In this document: positions 8,806 through 17,630 of the stretch, in pieces | Layout: each line of letters starts with the position of its first letter | Numbering within the stretch: position 1 is the stretch's first letter | Assembly: GCF_900142715.1 (NCBI RefSeq) | Contig: NZ_FRBX01000001.1 | Coordinates: 744,001 to 808,000, forward strand | Direction of reading: 5' to 3' | Length of the DNA: 64,000 bases | From: Flavobacterium pectinovorum | GTDB taxonomy: Bacteria; Bacteroidota; Bacteroidia; Flavobacteriales; Flavobacteriaceae | Program-made: the position numbers and the translations under genes | The notes under the pieces: generated by a model | Told to the model about the DNA's origin: nothing | What the model saw: only the letters and a program-made list of their open reading frames with translations | Databases searched by the model: none

Positions 8806-9990
8806 ATGAAAATATTAATTATAAACTCAGGAAGTTCATCAATAAAATACCAATTAATGATTATGCCAACAAACGAAGTAATTTGTAGCGGTATGATTGA
8901 TAGAATTGGCTTAGAAACTTCAAATGTTACGTTCAAAACAGCTTCAGATTCATTAGAAGAATTGCTTCCAATTGCGAACCATAAAGTAGGTTTGCAAAAA
9001 GTTGCCGATATGCTTTTAGATGCTGAAAAAGGAGTTATAAAATCGACTTCAGAAATTGGCGCAGTTGGACATCGTGTGGTGCATGGAGGAAGTTATTTCT
9101 CTGACACAACAATTATAACAGAAGAGGTTAAAGAAAAAATAAAAGAACTTTCAGAATTAGCGCCTTTACATAATCCGGCACATTTGGTTGGAATTACTGT
9201 TGCCGAAGAAATTTTTTCGGATGCAAAACAAGTCGCAGTTTTTGATACAGCTTTTCATCAGACAATTCCGGTTGAAGCATACAAATATGCGATTCCAAAT
9301 TACCTTTTAACAGAGAATAAGGTTCGTGTTTATGGTTTTCACGGAACAAGTCACAAATATGTATCTGAAAAAGCGATAGGTTATTTAGAAAATAATTCTA
9401 AAATAATCACAATTCACTTAGGGAACGGGTGTAGTATGACAGCGGTTAAAGACGGAAAAAGTATCGATCATACCATGGGATTTTCGCCTGCAAATGGCTT
9501 GATTATGGGAACCCGTGCCGGAGATATCGATCAATCGGTAATTTTTTATCTGACTAAAAATTTAAGCTACACTGCAGATGAAGTAAATGCAATTTTACTA
9601 AAACAAAGCGGAATGCTAGGGCTTACAGGTTATAGTGATTTGCGTGATATTGAAGCAGAAGCCGAGAAAGGAAATAAAGATTGTCAATTGGCTTTATTAA
9701 TGAACGCTTACAGAATTCGAAAATATATAGGCTCTTATACCGCAGCTTTAAATGGTCTGGACGCTATTATTTTTACTGCCGGAATTGGTGAAAATTCATC
9801 TTATATGCGAAAATTGGTTTGTACTGATATGGACTATTTCGGAATTGAATTAGATCAAGAAAAAAATCAGGTTCGTTCGAAATCAATCAGAGAAATTAGT
9901 AAGCCAAATTCAAAAACAAAAGTTTTGGTTATACCAACAGATGAAGAATATGAAATTGCCAATCAGGTTTATCAATTGCTTCAAAACTAA
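8806..9990 (+). CDS. ackA: acetate kinase
   Basis: Interconverts acetyl phosphate plus ADP with acetate plus ATP. The 394 residues match the family length. The N-terminal MKILIINSGSSSIKYQL is the first ASKHA signature, VGHRVVHGG is the second family motif, and HLGNGCSMTAVKDGKSIDHT, MGTRAGDID and FTAGIGENSSYMR follow in the expected order. It completes the Pta-AckA route begun by the upstream gene and ends at a strong terminator. The start ATG lies directly after the repeat-filled spacer, so whether it is co-transcribed with pta is unclear. Confidence 0.97.
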   Translation: MKILIINSGSSSIKYQLMIMPTNEVICSGMIDRIGLETSNVTFKTASDSLEELLPIANHKVGLQKVADMLLDAEKGVIKSTSEIGAVGHRVVHGGSYFSDTTIITEEVKEKIKELSELAPLHNPAHLVGITVAEEIFSDAKQVAVFDTAFHQTIPVEAYKYAIPNYLLTENKVRVYGFHGTSHKYVSEKAIGYLENNSKIITIHLGNGCSMTAVKDGKSIDHTMGFSPANGLIMGTRAGDIDQSVIFYLTKNLSYTADEVNAILLKQSGMLGLTGYSDLRDIEAEAEKGNKDCQLALLMNAYRIRKYIGSYTAALNGLDAIIFTAGIGENSSYMRKLVCTDMDYFGIELDQEKNQVRSKSIREISKPNSKTKVLVIPTDEEYEIANQVYQLLQN

Positions 9991-10004
9991 ATTTAAAATC
10001 CACT

Positions 10005-10050
10005 TTATAAGTAAAAAAGCTTCTCAACCGAGAAGCTTTTTTACTTATAA
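10005..10050 (+). terminator. strong hairpin terminator after ackA
   Basis: Perfect 21-bp inverted repeat (10005-10025 and 10030-10050) with an AACC loop. The GC core GCTTCTC/GAGAAGC is followed by six T residues inside the right arm. Because A and T runs flank the core on both sides, it could work in either direction. Confidence 0.9.
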
Positions 10051-10068
10051 GAATTGAATATTTGTCAT

Positions 10069-10076
10069 TATCTTTG
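10069..10076 (+). promoter_or_regulatory. -7 element TATCTTTG before the sensor-regulator gene
   Basis: Exact match to TAnnTTTG, 18 bases before the TTG start codon chosen for the downstream gene. No well-spaced -33 TTG was found (the nearest, at 10054, is too close), so it is only a candidate. If real, it excludes the in-frame TTG at 10062 as the start. Confidence 0.4.
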
Positions 10077-10094
10077 AATATAAATCTGAATATT

Positions 10095-12839
10095 TTGAAA
10101 TCGATACTTCTAAAATTATTTTTCTTCTTTTTCATCGCTTCTCAAATTCAAGCACAAGAATTACTTCCTTTCGTTGAAAACTATAATAAATCAGATTATC
10201 AGGGTGATAATCAAATTTGGAATGTTGCTCAGGGAAAGGATAATGCGATGTATTTTGCTAATAATCACTACTTATTGCGATATGATGGTGTAATGTGGGA
10301 AAAATATACATTGCCGAATAAAACCATTATTCGTTCAATTATGATCGAAGGCGATAAGATTTATTCCGGTTCTTATAAGGAATTTGGTTATTGGTACAGA
10401 AAAGATGGTAAAATGCGATATGTTTCGATTACCAAAAATCTGCGTTTGTTTGATGAAAAAGATAACGAAGAAATCTGGAAAATTTTCAGATTTAATGGTT
10501 CTATTTATTTCCAGTCGTTTAACGATGTTTTTATTTATGACGGAAAACATATTCAAAAAATTAAATTTCCATTTTTAATTTCTTATTGTTTTGTAATCAA
10601 TAAGAATGTTTACGTTGCTTCTGTTGAAAAAGGTCTTTTTAAAATGGATGGCTCCAAAATTTCGAATCCAAAAGGCTGGAATGTTTTAAAAAACACAGTT
10701 GTACATGCAATTGAGAAATATAATGACAAGTTCTATATTTTTACTCAGAAAAAAGGAATTTTTATCATTGAAAATAATGGATTAAAACCCTGGAACAATC
10801 CATTGAATGAAACATTAAAAGCAGCTACAATTAATATTGCTAAATTTATAAAAACAAACAAACTGGTTGTTGGAACCGGAAACAGGGGAGTTTTTATTTA
10901 TGATTTTAATACAGACACCTATAAAAACATTGATAGAAGCAATGTTTTAATGAATAATTCTATTTTAAGTATTGGCTTTGATAAAGAAAATGATTTGTGG
11001 CTGGGGTTAGATAACGGAATTGCACATGTTGAAGTAAATTCGCCAATCTCCTTTTTTTACGATAATTCAGGAACGTTAGGTTCTATTTATTCTGTTGCTA
11101 CAACTAATAAGGGATATTTAATTGCTTCAAATCACGGTGTTTTTGAATTTGATTCCGGAAAATTTAAAATGATACCTAACACACAGGGTCAGGGCTGGAA
11201 TATTACTAAAATAAATGAAAAATATATTATTGGTCATAATGACGGAACATTTTCATATGATAATGGATTTTTAAGCAAGATAAATAAAGTAAGCGGAGGG
11301 TGGAATTTATCGAAAAGCAGCATCAATGATACTTATTTTCAATCTACTTATAGTGGCGTTTTGGTTTATGATAATCCTTTAGACCTTACTAAATATAAAG
11401 TAATTAACGATTTTACTAAACCAATTAAATACGTTGCCCAAAATAAAAAGAATGAAATTTGGGCAGCAGATAATTATCGTGGTTTGTATCGTGTTTTATA
11501 CGACGATAACTATAAAACTAAGAAAATTGAGAATGTAACCCAGCAAAGTAAAATCAAAAATGACTTTGGAGTTAAGATTTTTGAATTTAGAAATGAAATA
11601 CTCTTCTTAATCAACAATTCTTGGTATACGTATAATTCGATAACCAACAAACTTGAAGAAAACGAATTGTTTAATGAAAATTTCAAGAACGTTTCTGATG
11701 TAATTGGCATAGATGAAGATCATTTTATGGTACTTCAGGATGGAATTTTATACCATATATATGTTAAGGGAAATAAATTTGTTTGGAATATTATTCAGGA
11801 GAAATATTATAAAGGAAAATTAATCAATGACAACCTGAGAATTTTTAAAAACAAGAATCATTATTTATTAAATCTTGATGATGGTTTTATTTCTCTTCAA
11901 TTGAAGTATGAAAATAAGCAAAATACACAGATAAAAGTTGAAGCTTTTAATGATGGAAATTTAATTCCTGATGATTCTAAAATTAAATACAACACCGAGC
12001 TGAAAATTAATGTTATATCTGGAATTTATGGAGCCAGCAAACCAAATTTGTTTTACAAATTAAATAATAGCAAAGATTTTAGTCCAATTTCAGATGGATT
12101 GATTGTGCTGAATAATTTGAGCAGTGGCTATCATTCAATGGTAGTCTATAAACACGATGGTGCTAATTATGACAAAGTATCAAGTTTTGAATTTAAAGTA
12201 GCTCAGCCCTGGTACTTTTCTTTTTGGATGATCTTATTGTATCTTTTAATAATTGGAGCGGTTTTATTTTTCTATTACAAATGGAATAAACTTCGTTATA
12301 TGCAAAAATTAAAATTGCAGGCCGAGGAATTAAAACATCAAAGAGAAATTCTTGAAATGGAGTTGAAGGCTGAAAACGAATTAAATATTCAGGAGTATGA
12401 AAAACATATTTTAGAATTGGAACTACAAACTAAATCATCCGAAGTTGCCGGAAAGTCATTGTCTATAGCCAAACAAAGTGAGATGATTGAAAATATCCAA
12501 AGCATTTTGGATTCTGAAAAAGATTTCAACAAACTTAAAAGTGAAATTAAAAAGGCAATTAAGATAAATGAAGTCAATAAACACGAGTGGGAAATTTTTG
12601 AAACCAATCTGAACCAAATCCATAATGAGTTCATTATAAATCTTTCAAAGAAGTTTCCAAATTTAACTCCAAAAGATATAAAATTGTGTGTTTATCTTAA
12701 AATGAATCTTTCATCAAAGGAAATTGCCCCTATGATGAATATCTCTTTCAGAGGTGTAGAATTACATAGATATCGCCTTAGAAAGAAATTAAATCTCTCA
12801 CAGGAAGAAAATCTGTCAAAGTTTTTATTAAGTCTGTAA
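10095..12839 (+). CDS. propeller/triple-Y sensor with C-terminal HTH, putative PUL regulator
   Basis: One-piece transmembrane regulator of about 914 residues. The start is probably the TTG at 10095, because it gives a clean signal peptide (KSILLKLFFFFF, cleavage after AQ); no ATG exists in the first 50 codons. A periplasmic beta-propeller (repeated units such as ENDLWLGLDNGIAHVE) fills most of the chain. A triple-Y domain follows around 610-700 (YKLNNSKDFSPISDGLIVL), then one transmembrane segment (about 705-730), a coiled coil rich in Glu/Leu, and a LuxR-like HTH at the end (LTPKDIKLCVYLKMNLSSKE). There is no histidine kinase domain, so it is not a classical hybrid two-component protein. Its position directly upstream of susC suggests it senses the locus substrate. 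Confidence 0.88.
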   Translation: MKSILLKLFFFFFIASQIQAQELLPFVENYNKSDYQGDNQIWNVAQGKDNAMYFANNHYLLRYDGVMWEKYTLPNKTIIRSIMIEGDKIYSGSYKEFGYWYRKDGKMRYVSITKNLRLFDEKDNEEIWKIFRFNGSIYFQSFNDVFIYDGKHIQKIKFPFLISYCFVINKNVYVASVEKGLFKMDGSKISNPKGWNVLKNTVVHAIEKYNDKFYIFTQKKGIFIIENNGLKPWNNPLNETLKAATINIAKFIKTNKLVVGTGNRGVFIYDFNTDTYKNIDRSNVLMNNSILSIGFDKENDLWLGLDNGIAHVEVNSPISFFYDNSGTLGSIYSVATTNKGYLIASNHGVFEFDSGKFKMIPNTQGQGWNITKINEKYIIGHNDGTFSYDNGFLSKINKVSGGWNLSKSSINDTYFQSTYSGVLVYDNPLDLTKYKVINDFTKPIKYVAQNKKNEIWAADNYRGLYRVLYDDNYKTKKIENVTQQSKIKNDFGVKIFEFRNEILFLINNSWYTYNSITNKLEENELFNENFKNVSDVIGIDEDHFMVLQDGILYHIYVKGNKFVWNIIQEKYYKGKLINDNLRIFKNKNHYLLNLDDGFISLQLKYENKQNTQIKVEAFNDGNLIPDDSKIKYNTELKINVISGIYGASKPNLFYKLNNSKDFSPISDGLIVLNNLSSGYHSMVVYKHDGANYDKVSSFEFKVAQPWYFSFWMILLYLLIIGAVLFFYYKWNKLRYMQKLKLQAEELKHQREILEMELKAENELNIQEYEKHILELELQTKSSEVAGKSLSIAKQSEMIENIQSILDSEKDFNKLKSEIKKAIKINEVNKHEWEIFETNLNQIHNEFIINLSKKFPNLTPKDIKLCVYLKMNLSSKEIAPMMNISFRGVELHRYRLRKKLNLSQEENLSKFLLSL

Positions 12840-12874
12840 GATTTGCATTTGTTTTTTACATATTTTATATTTTT

Positions 12875-13028
12875 CTACATCATTTTTTATAGAATTACAA
12901 TACATCATTACTACATCATAAGGTTATGTTAAGGAAATGAAATTAACATTTAAAGCTTTGATTTTTAGCACAATATATTAATGTTTTAACATAATGATGT
13001 AGCTATGTAGTAGTGGTATTTGATGTAC
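12875..13028. promoter_or_regulatory. five-copy 9-mer cluster (CTACATCAT) upstream of susC
   Basis: The 9-mer CTACATCAT or a one-base variant occurs in direct orientation at 12875-12883, 12901-12909 and 12911-12919. It occurs inverted at 12994-13002 (ATGATGTAG) and 13020-13028 (TTGATGTAC). The third and fourth copies are each followed or preceded by TTATGTTAA/TTAACATAA, giving a large imperfect inverted repeat. All five copies lie between the regulator and susC, so this is a likely operator region for the locus. Confidence 0.5.
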
Positions 13029-13040
13029 TACAACGTTGTA
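13029..13040. promoter_or_regulatory. palindrome TACAACGTTGTA before susC
   Basis: Perfect 12-bp palindrome directly after the last 9-mer copy and 43 bases before the susC ATG. It may be an operator half of the same regulatory region; the function is unproven. Confidence 0.3.
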
Positions 13041-13083
13041 ATTGTTTAATTTGGCTCTACTAACTTAAACGATTACGAACTGT

Positions 13084-16000
13084 ATGAAAAATTTTATTTT
13101 TAGCTTTTTAGCACTCTTGCTTCTTCCGGCTTATATGTCTGGACAAGCAATTAAAGGAAAAGTAGTAGACAGTAGTGGAATGGGAATTCCCGGAGCAGTT
13201 ATTAGCGCTCCCAATTCACGAACTTCTGCTGATGCTGATTTCGACGGAAATTTTACAATAAATGCTAAAGTGGGTGAGATTATAAAAATCTCAATGCTTG
13301 GTTTCGACGCTGTATCTGTACCCGCAACAGCAGAACCAATGTCAATTACATTAAAAGAATCAGGTGATACTGCCTTGAAAGAAGTTGTAGTAATTGGATA
13401 TGGTACAAGAAAGAAAATTGATAATACTTCGGCTGTAAGCTCAATTAAATCGGAGGAAATTACCAAAATGAAGGTTGCAAATGCATCGCAGGCTATACAA
13501 GGTAAGGCGGCTGGTGTTCAGGTATCTACTTCAGATGCGCCTGGAAGTACACCTTCAGTTGTAATCAGGGGAGCTGGTACTGCATTAGGAGGAAGAAATC
13601 CTTTATATGTTGTAGACGGTATGCCAACTGATAACATCAATAACATTAATAGTAATGATATTACATCTTACGAGATTTTGAAAGATGCTTCTTCATTAGC
13701 TATTTATGGAACCAGAGGGGCAAATGGAGTAATTATGATTACAACAAAAGCCGGAAAAGGGAAACTTACTGTAGATGTTGAAAGTTTTGCTGGTATTAGA
13801 AGCCCTTTGAAAAAAGTAAAAATGGCAAATAGTGACGAGTATGTTCGCTATAGTAATGCTGCTTACAGCAACGATTTTCCGCAAGGCAGATTCTCTGCAA
13901 ATCAGCCTTATAATACAGATTGGTTAGATGCGATTACAAGAACAGGAACCTATACTCAAAACAATATTGCAATCTCAGGATCTTCAGAAAATGTAAAATA
14001 CTTTTTTAGTGTTGGGAATTATGAAGAAAAAGGAATTTTAAACGGATCTGATTACGGACGTACTACTATCAGAAACAATAATGAGTTTAAACTTTCAGAA
14101 AAAGTTAAAATAACCCAGAATTTAAGTGTAAGTACTATTAAGAATACACCAATGCCTTTGAGCGCATTTACAAATGCTTACAGACAATCTCCACTAGTTC
14201 CTGTGCGTTACGCTGATGGAAAATATGGTGTGCCATTTGTTTCTAATGGAGTTGTAGCTGAAACCGGAGCATCTTTTAACAATGTTGGAAATCCGGTAGC
14301 TCAATTGGATTATACAAATGAGCAGCAACAAACTGTTATGTTGCAAGGTGGATTGAAATTAGATTATGATATTATCAAATCTTTAAAATTTACTTCACAA
14401 TTCAATGGAGAATTTTATACCTACAAACAATATAATTATGTTGATAATTTAGCACTTTGGTTATCAGCTGATCCAACTCGTGTACAATCAGGTTACGATA
14501 CTAATAGTTTGAACACAAACACTTTGACAAGAAACAGAGATCAATACTTTAACTGGAATTTGTCCAATTACTTTACTTATAATAAAGTTTTTGCTGATAT
14601 TCATGACGTTGAAGTTACAGCGGGTATTGAGGCGAATGTACAAGGAACAAGAGAAAAGTTAACTATTGACAGAAAGAATGTAAATGCAAACTCAAATTAC
14701 TGGTCTTTAAAAGATGTTAATGTTGCAGGATCTGTTACAGGTTTTAAAGATGAAGCTTTGAATCAAAGAAGACTGGCATCTTATTTTGCACGTTTTCAAT
14801 ATAAATTGTTAGACAAATATTTGGTTACAGGTACTGTAAGACGTGACGGATCATCACAATTTGCTGAAGACAAACGCTGGGGAACATTTCCATCAGTTGG
14901 TTTAGGTTGGATTGTATCTAAAGAAAGCTTCTTAAGTAATGTAGAACCAATTAATTTATTAAAAATTAGAGGATCTTGGGGTAGATTAGGAAATCAAAAT
15001 GTGCCTCTTAATACTCAGTTATTAACTTCTGGATTAGATTATGGTGGTTTAGGTTCTGGTACTACCGTAAATTCTCAGGTAGATCCTAATTTATCTTGGG
15101 AAATTGTTGAAGAACTTTCAGGAGGTTTTGATTTTGAAGTATTGAACAGTAGATTAAAAGGATCTTTTGATTTGTATGATAAAAATACAACAAATACAAT
15201 TTTGAATGTTAAGCCATATTCAAGCTCAGGAATTACTGTAGCTACACCTGCACATGTTGGAGAAGTATCTAACAAAGGTTATGAAATTGCATTACGTTGG
15301 GATGATAAAATAAACGACAATTTAAGCTATTGGGTAGGCGGAAATTTTTCTCATAATAAAAATGAGCTTACAAGCCTTAAAAATGTTCAGTTAAATCCAA
15401 TTATTGGAGGAAGTTTAGGAAATGGTCAAAACACCAAAATTCTTGATAACACTTCTGTAGGTCAGCCATTAGGTAGTTTTTATATGTATGAGTATGCAGG
15501 AGTTGATCCAACAAACGGTCAAATGTTGTACTACAAAGCAGATGGTTCTAAAGTTGCTCAATCAGGATTAGACGAACTTAAAGACAAAAAGTATGTAGGT
15601 TCTCTTTTACCTACTTCTAATTATGGAGTTACTTTAGGAGTAAATTACAAAAACATCGATTTTTCTGTTGACGGTTACGGTGTTGGAGGATCAAAAGTAT
15701 ATAATGGAAAAAAAGCGCAGCGTTTTGGAGGTGAAAACATAGAGGCTTCAACAGCTCGTGATTTCTGGACACCAACTAATACTACAGCTTCTAATCCTGC
15801 ACCTTCTAATTTAACTCCTTTTGCTTCAACTTATTACTTGGAGTCTGCAGATTTTTTTAGAATCAATAACATTACTTTAGGATATAAACTTCCTCTTAAA
15901 GAAGATCAGTTTATTAGCTTTTGCCGAATTTATGTAAACGCAATTAACCCATTTATCACACAAAAATTCTCAGGATTTTCACCAGATGTTGTGTCTGATG

Positions 16001-16089
16001 GTAAGTTAGTTGAAGGCACTCAAGGGGTTGAGTTAGATGCTTACCCATCATTGAGATCATTTGTTATAGGTGCTAATTTAAAATTTTAA
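13084..16089 (+). CDS. SusC-family TonB-linked outer-membrane receptor
   Basis: Outer-membrane, TonB-dependent importer for glycan oligosaccharides, 1001 residues. It has a signal peptide (1-20) and a carboxypeptidase-regulatory-like domain (about 21-95: IKGKVVDSSGMGIPGAVISA, FTINAKVGEIIKISMLGF). The SusC signature segment LKEVVVIGYGTRKK follows, then the plug (VVIRGAGTALGGRNPLYVVD, LYGT-type AIYGTRGANGVIMITT), then a 22-strand-type barrel to the C-terminal NLKF. Next comes susD after 4 bases, so the pair is translated together. In this locus the cargo is probably beta-1,2-gluco-oligosaccharides, judging from the downstream hydrolases. The length is typical for SusC-like receptors. Confidence 0.96.
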   Translation: MKNFIFSFLALLLLPAYMSGQAIKGKVVDSSGMGIPGAVISAPNSRTSADADFDGNFTINAKVGEIIKISMLGFDAVSVPATAEPMSITLKESGDTALKEVVVIGYGTRKKIDNTSAVSSIKSEEITKMKVANASQAIQGKAAGVQVSTSDAPGSTPSVVIRGAGTALGGRNPLYVVDGMPTDNINNINSNDITSYEILKDASSLAIYGTRGANGVIMITTKAGKGKLTVDVESFAGIRSPLKKVKMANSDEYVRYSNAAYSNDFPQGRFSANQPYNTDWLDAITRTGTYTQNNIAISGSSENVKYFFSVGNYEEKGILNGSDYGRTTIRNNNEFKLSEKVKITQNLSVSTIKNTPMPLSAFTNAYRQSPLVPVRYADGKYGVPFVSNGVVAETGASFNNVGNPVAQLDYTNEQQQTVMLQGGLKLDYDIIKSLKFTSQFNGEFYTYKQYNYVDNLALWLSADPTRVQSGYDTNSLNTNTLTRNRDQYFNWNLSNYFTYNKVFADIHDVEVTAGIEANVQGTREKLTIDRKNVNANSNYWSLKDVNVAGSVTGFKDEALNQRRLASYFARFQYKLLDKYLVTGTVRRDGSSQFAEDKRWGTFPSVGLGWIVSKESFLSNVEPINLLKIRGSWGRLGNQNVPLNTQLLTSGLDYGGLGSGTTVNSQVDPNLSWEIVEELSGGFDFEVLNSRLKGSFDLYDKNTTNTILNVKPYSSSGITVATPAHVGEVSNKGYEIALRWDDKINDNLSYWVGGNFSHNKNELTSLKNVQLNPIIGGSLGNGQNTKILDNTSVGQPLGSFYMYEYAGVDPTNGQMLYYKADGSKVAQSGLDELKDKKYVGSLLPTSNYGVTLGVNYKNIDFSVDGYGVGGSKVYNGKKAQRFGGENIEASTARDFWTPTNTTASNPAPSNLTPFASTYYLESADFFRINNITLGYKLPLKEDQFISFCRIYVNAINPFITQKFSGFSPDVVSDGKLVEGTQGVELDAYPSLRSFVIGANLKF

Positions 16090-16093
16090 TATC

Positions 16094-17557
16094 ATGAAAA
16101 GATTATATATATCAATATTTGTGCTTTCTGGATTATTTTTTTCCGGATGTTCAGATGATTTTTTAGATGTAGATTCAACAGAAGCTATTCCGGCTGATCC
16201 GGCTTTGGTTAATAGTGATGCGGGAGCATCAGGTTTTGTAACAGCAATTTACAATCAATTTTTAGGCTGGGAAATGTCCTCTTTTGGGTGGAATGCAGTT
16301 TCAAGTATTATCTCAGATGATGCAGATAAAGGATCTGACCCGGGAGATGCTGGTGGAGATAAAGATATTGTTGATGCATTGACTTATAACGCTTCAACGC
16401 CATCATTTCAATCTACCTGGGAGGCTAATTATGCTGGAATTAACAGATGTAATCAGGCATTGGCAATGTTTCCTAAGTTAGATCTTGTAACACCTAGTTT
16501 AAAAGCGAGATTAACAGGAGAAGCGAAATTCCTGAGAGCTTTTATGTATTTTACTTTAGTAAAAGGGTATGGTGGAGTGCCAATTATAGATCATTTAGCT
16601 ACAGTTCCAATCTCTGAGGATGATAGAAAAATGCAATTGACACGTAAAACAGTAGCAGAAGTTTATGCTTTTATAGAGCAAGACCTAAATGATGCTGCAG
16701 AAGCTTTGCCTTTAAAATCAGCTTATACAGGGGCAGATGTTGTCAGAGTTTCTAAAGGATCTGCATACGCTTTATTAGCAAAAGTAAATCTATATCAAAA
16801 AAATTGGCAAAAAGTAATTGACAATTGCGATAAAGTAACGGGTTATTCTTTAGTTTCTGATTATTCATTACAATTTAAAAAAGAAGGAGAATTTGGTCCA
16901 GAATCTATTTTCGAAATTAATGGAGTTGGTTCTACTTCTACACCTGGATTTGGAATTGGAAATTACTCTGTTTCTCAAGCACCACGTGGTGCCGGAGGTT
17001 GGGGATGGGGATTCAACACACCAACTCAAGGTTTAGCAGATGCTTATGAGCCAGGAGATGTTAGAAGAGAAGCAACTATCATTTTTAGAGGTTCAGTTTT
17101 ATACGATGGTAGAGAAATACCATCAACTGTAGCAAATCCAAGATACAATTATAAAGCATACTCATCATCTTTTTATAATCAGGAATTTACAGATACAAAT
17201 CTTAGATATTTAAGATATGCTGAAGTTATATTAATGAAAGCTGAGGCGCTAAATGAATTAGGTCAGACTGATGCAGCCATTCCATTATTAAATCAAATTA
17301 GACTTAGAGCTAAAATAGGAGAAACATCAGCAGTGTCACAGGCAGATGTGAGAACAGCAATCTGGAAAGAAAGAAGAGTAGAATTTGCTTTTGAGCATGA
17401 CAGATGGTTTGATCTTGTTAGAACAGGACAAGCTGAAGCAGCCATGACAGCAGACGGGAAAAACTTTATTGTTGGAAAACATGAATTATGGCCTATACCA
17501 ACTTCATTCTTAAGAGAAGCCGGAGCGCTTTCACAACAAAACCCTGGTGGTTACTAA
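16094..17557 (+). CDS. SusD/RagB-family glycan-binding lipoprotein
   Basis: Cell-surface lipoprotein that caps the SusC barrel, 487 residues. The N-terminus is a lipoprotein signal with the cysteine in FFSGCSDDFLDVDST, which is also the typical SusD start. TPR-like helices include AKFLRAFMYFTLVKGYGGVP and LRYAEVILMKAEALNELGQ. The C-terminal WKERRVEFAFEHDRWFDLVR signature of SusD_RagB is intact and followed by the usual KHELWPIP segment. Only 4 bases separate it from susC. A hairpin terminator follows it, which may lower expression of the downstream enzyme genes. Confidence 0.96.
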   Translation: MKRLYISIFVLSGLFFSGCSDDFLDVDSTEAIPADPALVNSDAGASGFVTAIYNQFLGWEMSSFGWNAVSSIISDDADKGSDPGDAGGDKDIVDALTYNASTPSFQSTWEANYAGINRCNQALAMFPKLDLVTPSLKARLTGEAKFLRAFMYFTLVKGYGGVPIIDHLATVPISEDDRKMQLTRKTVAEVYAFIEQDLNDAAEALPLKSAYTGADVVRVSKGSAYALLAKVNLYQKNWQKVIDNCDKVTGYSLVSDYSLQFKKEGEFGPESIFEINGVGSTSTPGFGIGNYSVSQAPRGAGGWGWGFNTPTQGLADAYEPGDVRREATIIFRGSVLYDGREIPSTVANPRYNYKAYSSSFYNQEFTDTNLRYLRYAEVILMKAEALNELGQTDAAIPLLNQIRLRAKIGETSAVSQADVRTAIWKERRVEFAFEHDRWFDLVRTGQAEAAMTADGKNFIVGKHELWPIPTSFLREAGALSQQNPGGY

Positions 17558-17569
17558 TTAAAATCTCAA

Positions 17570-17602
17570 AATCACTCCTTTCGAAACTTGAAAGGAGTGA
17601 TT
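17570..17602 (+). terminator. hairpin between susD and the GH144 gene
   Basis: Perfect 13-bp arms AATCACTCCTTTC/GAAAGGAGTGATT with a 7-base loop, followed by ATTTTC. The weak T tract suggests partial termination or mRNA-end protection within the locus. Confidence 0.7.
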
Positions 17603-17630
17603 ATTTTCAAATTCCCATAATTTTTTTATA

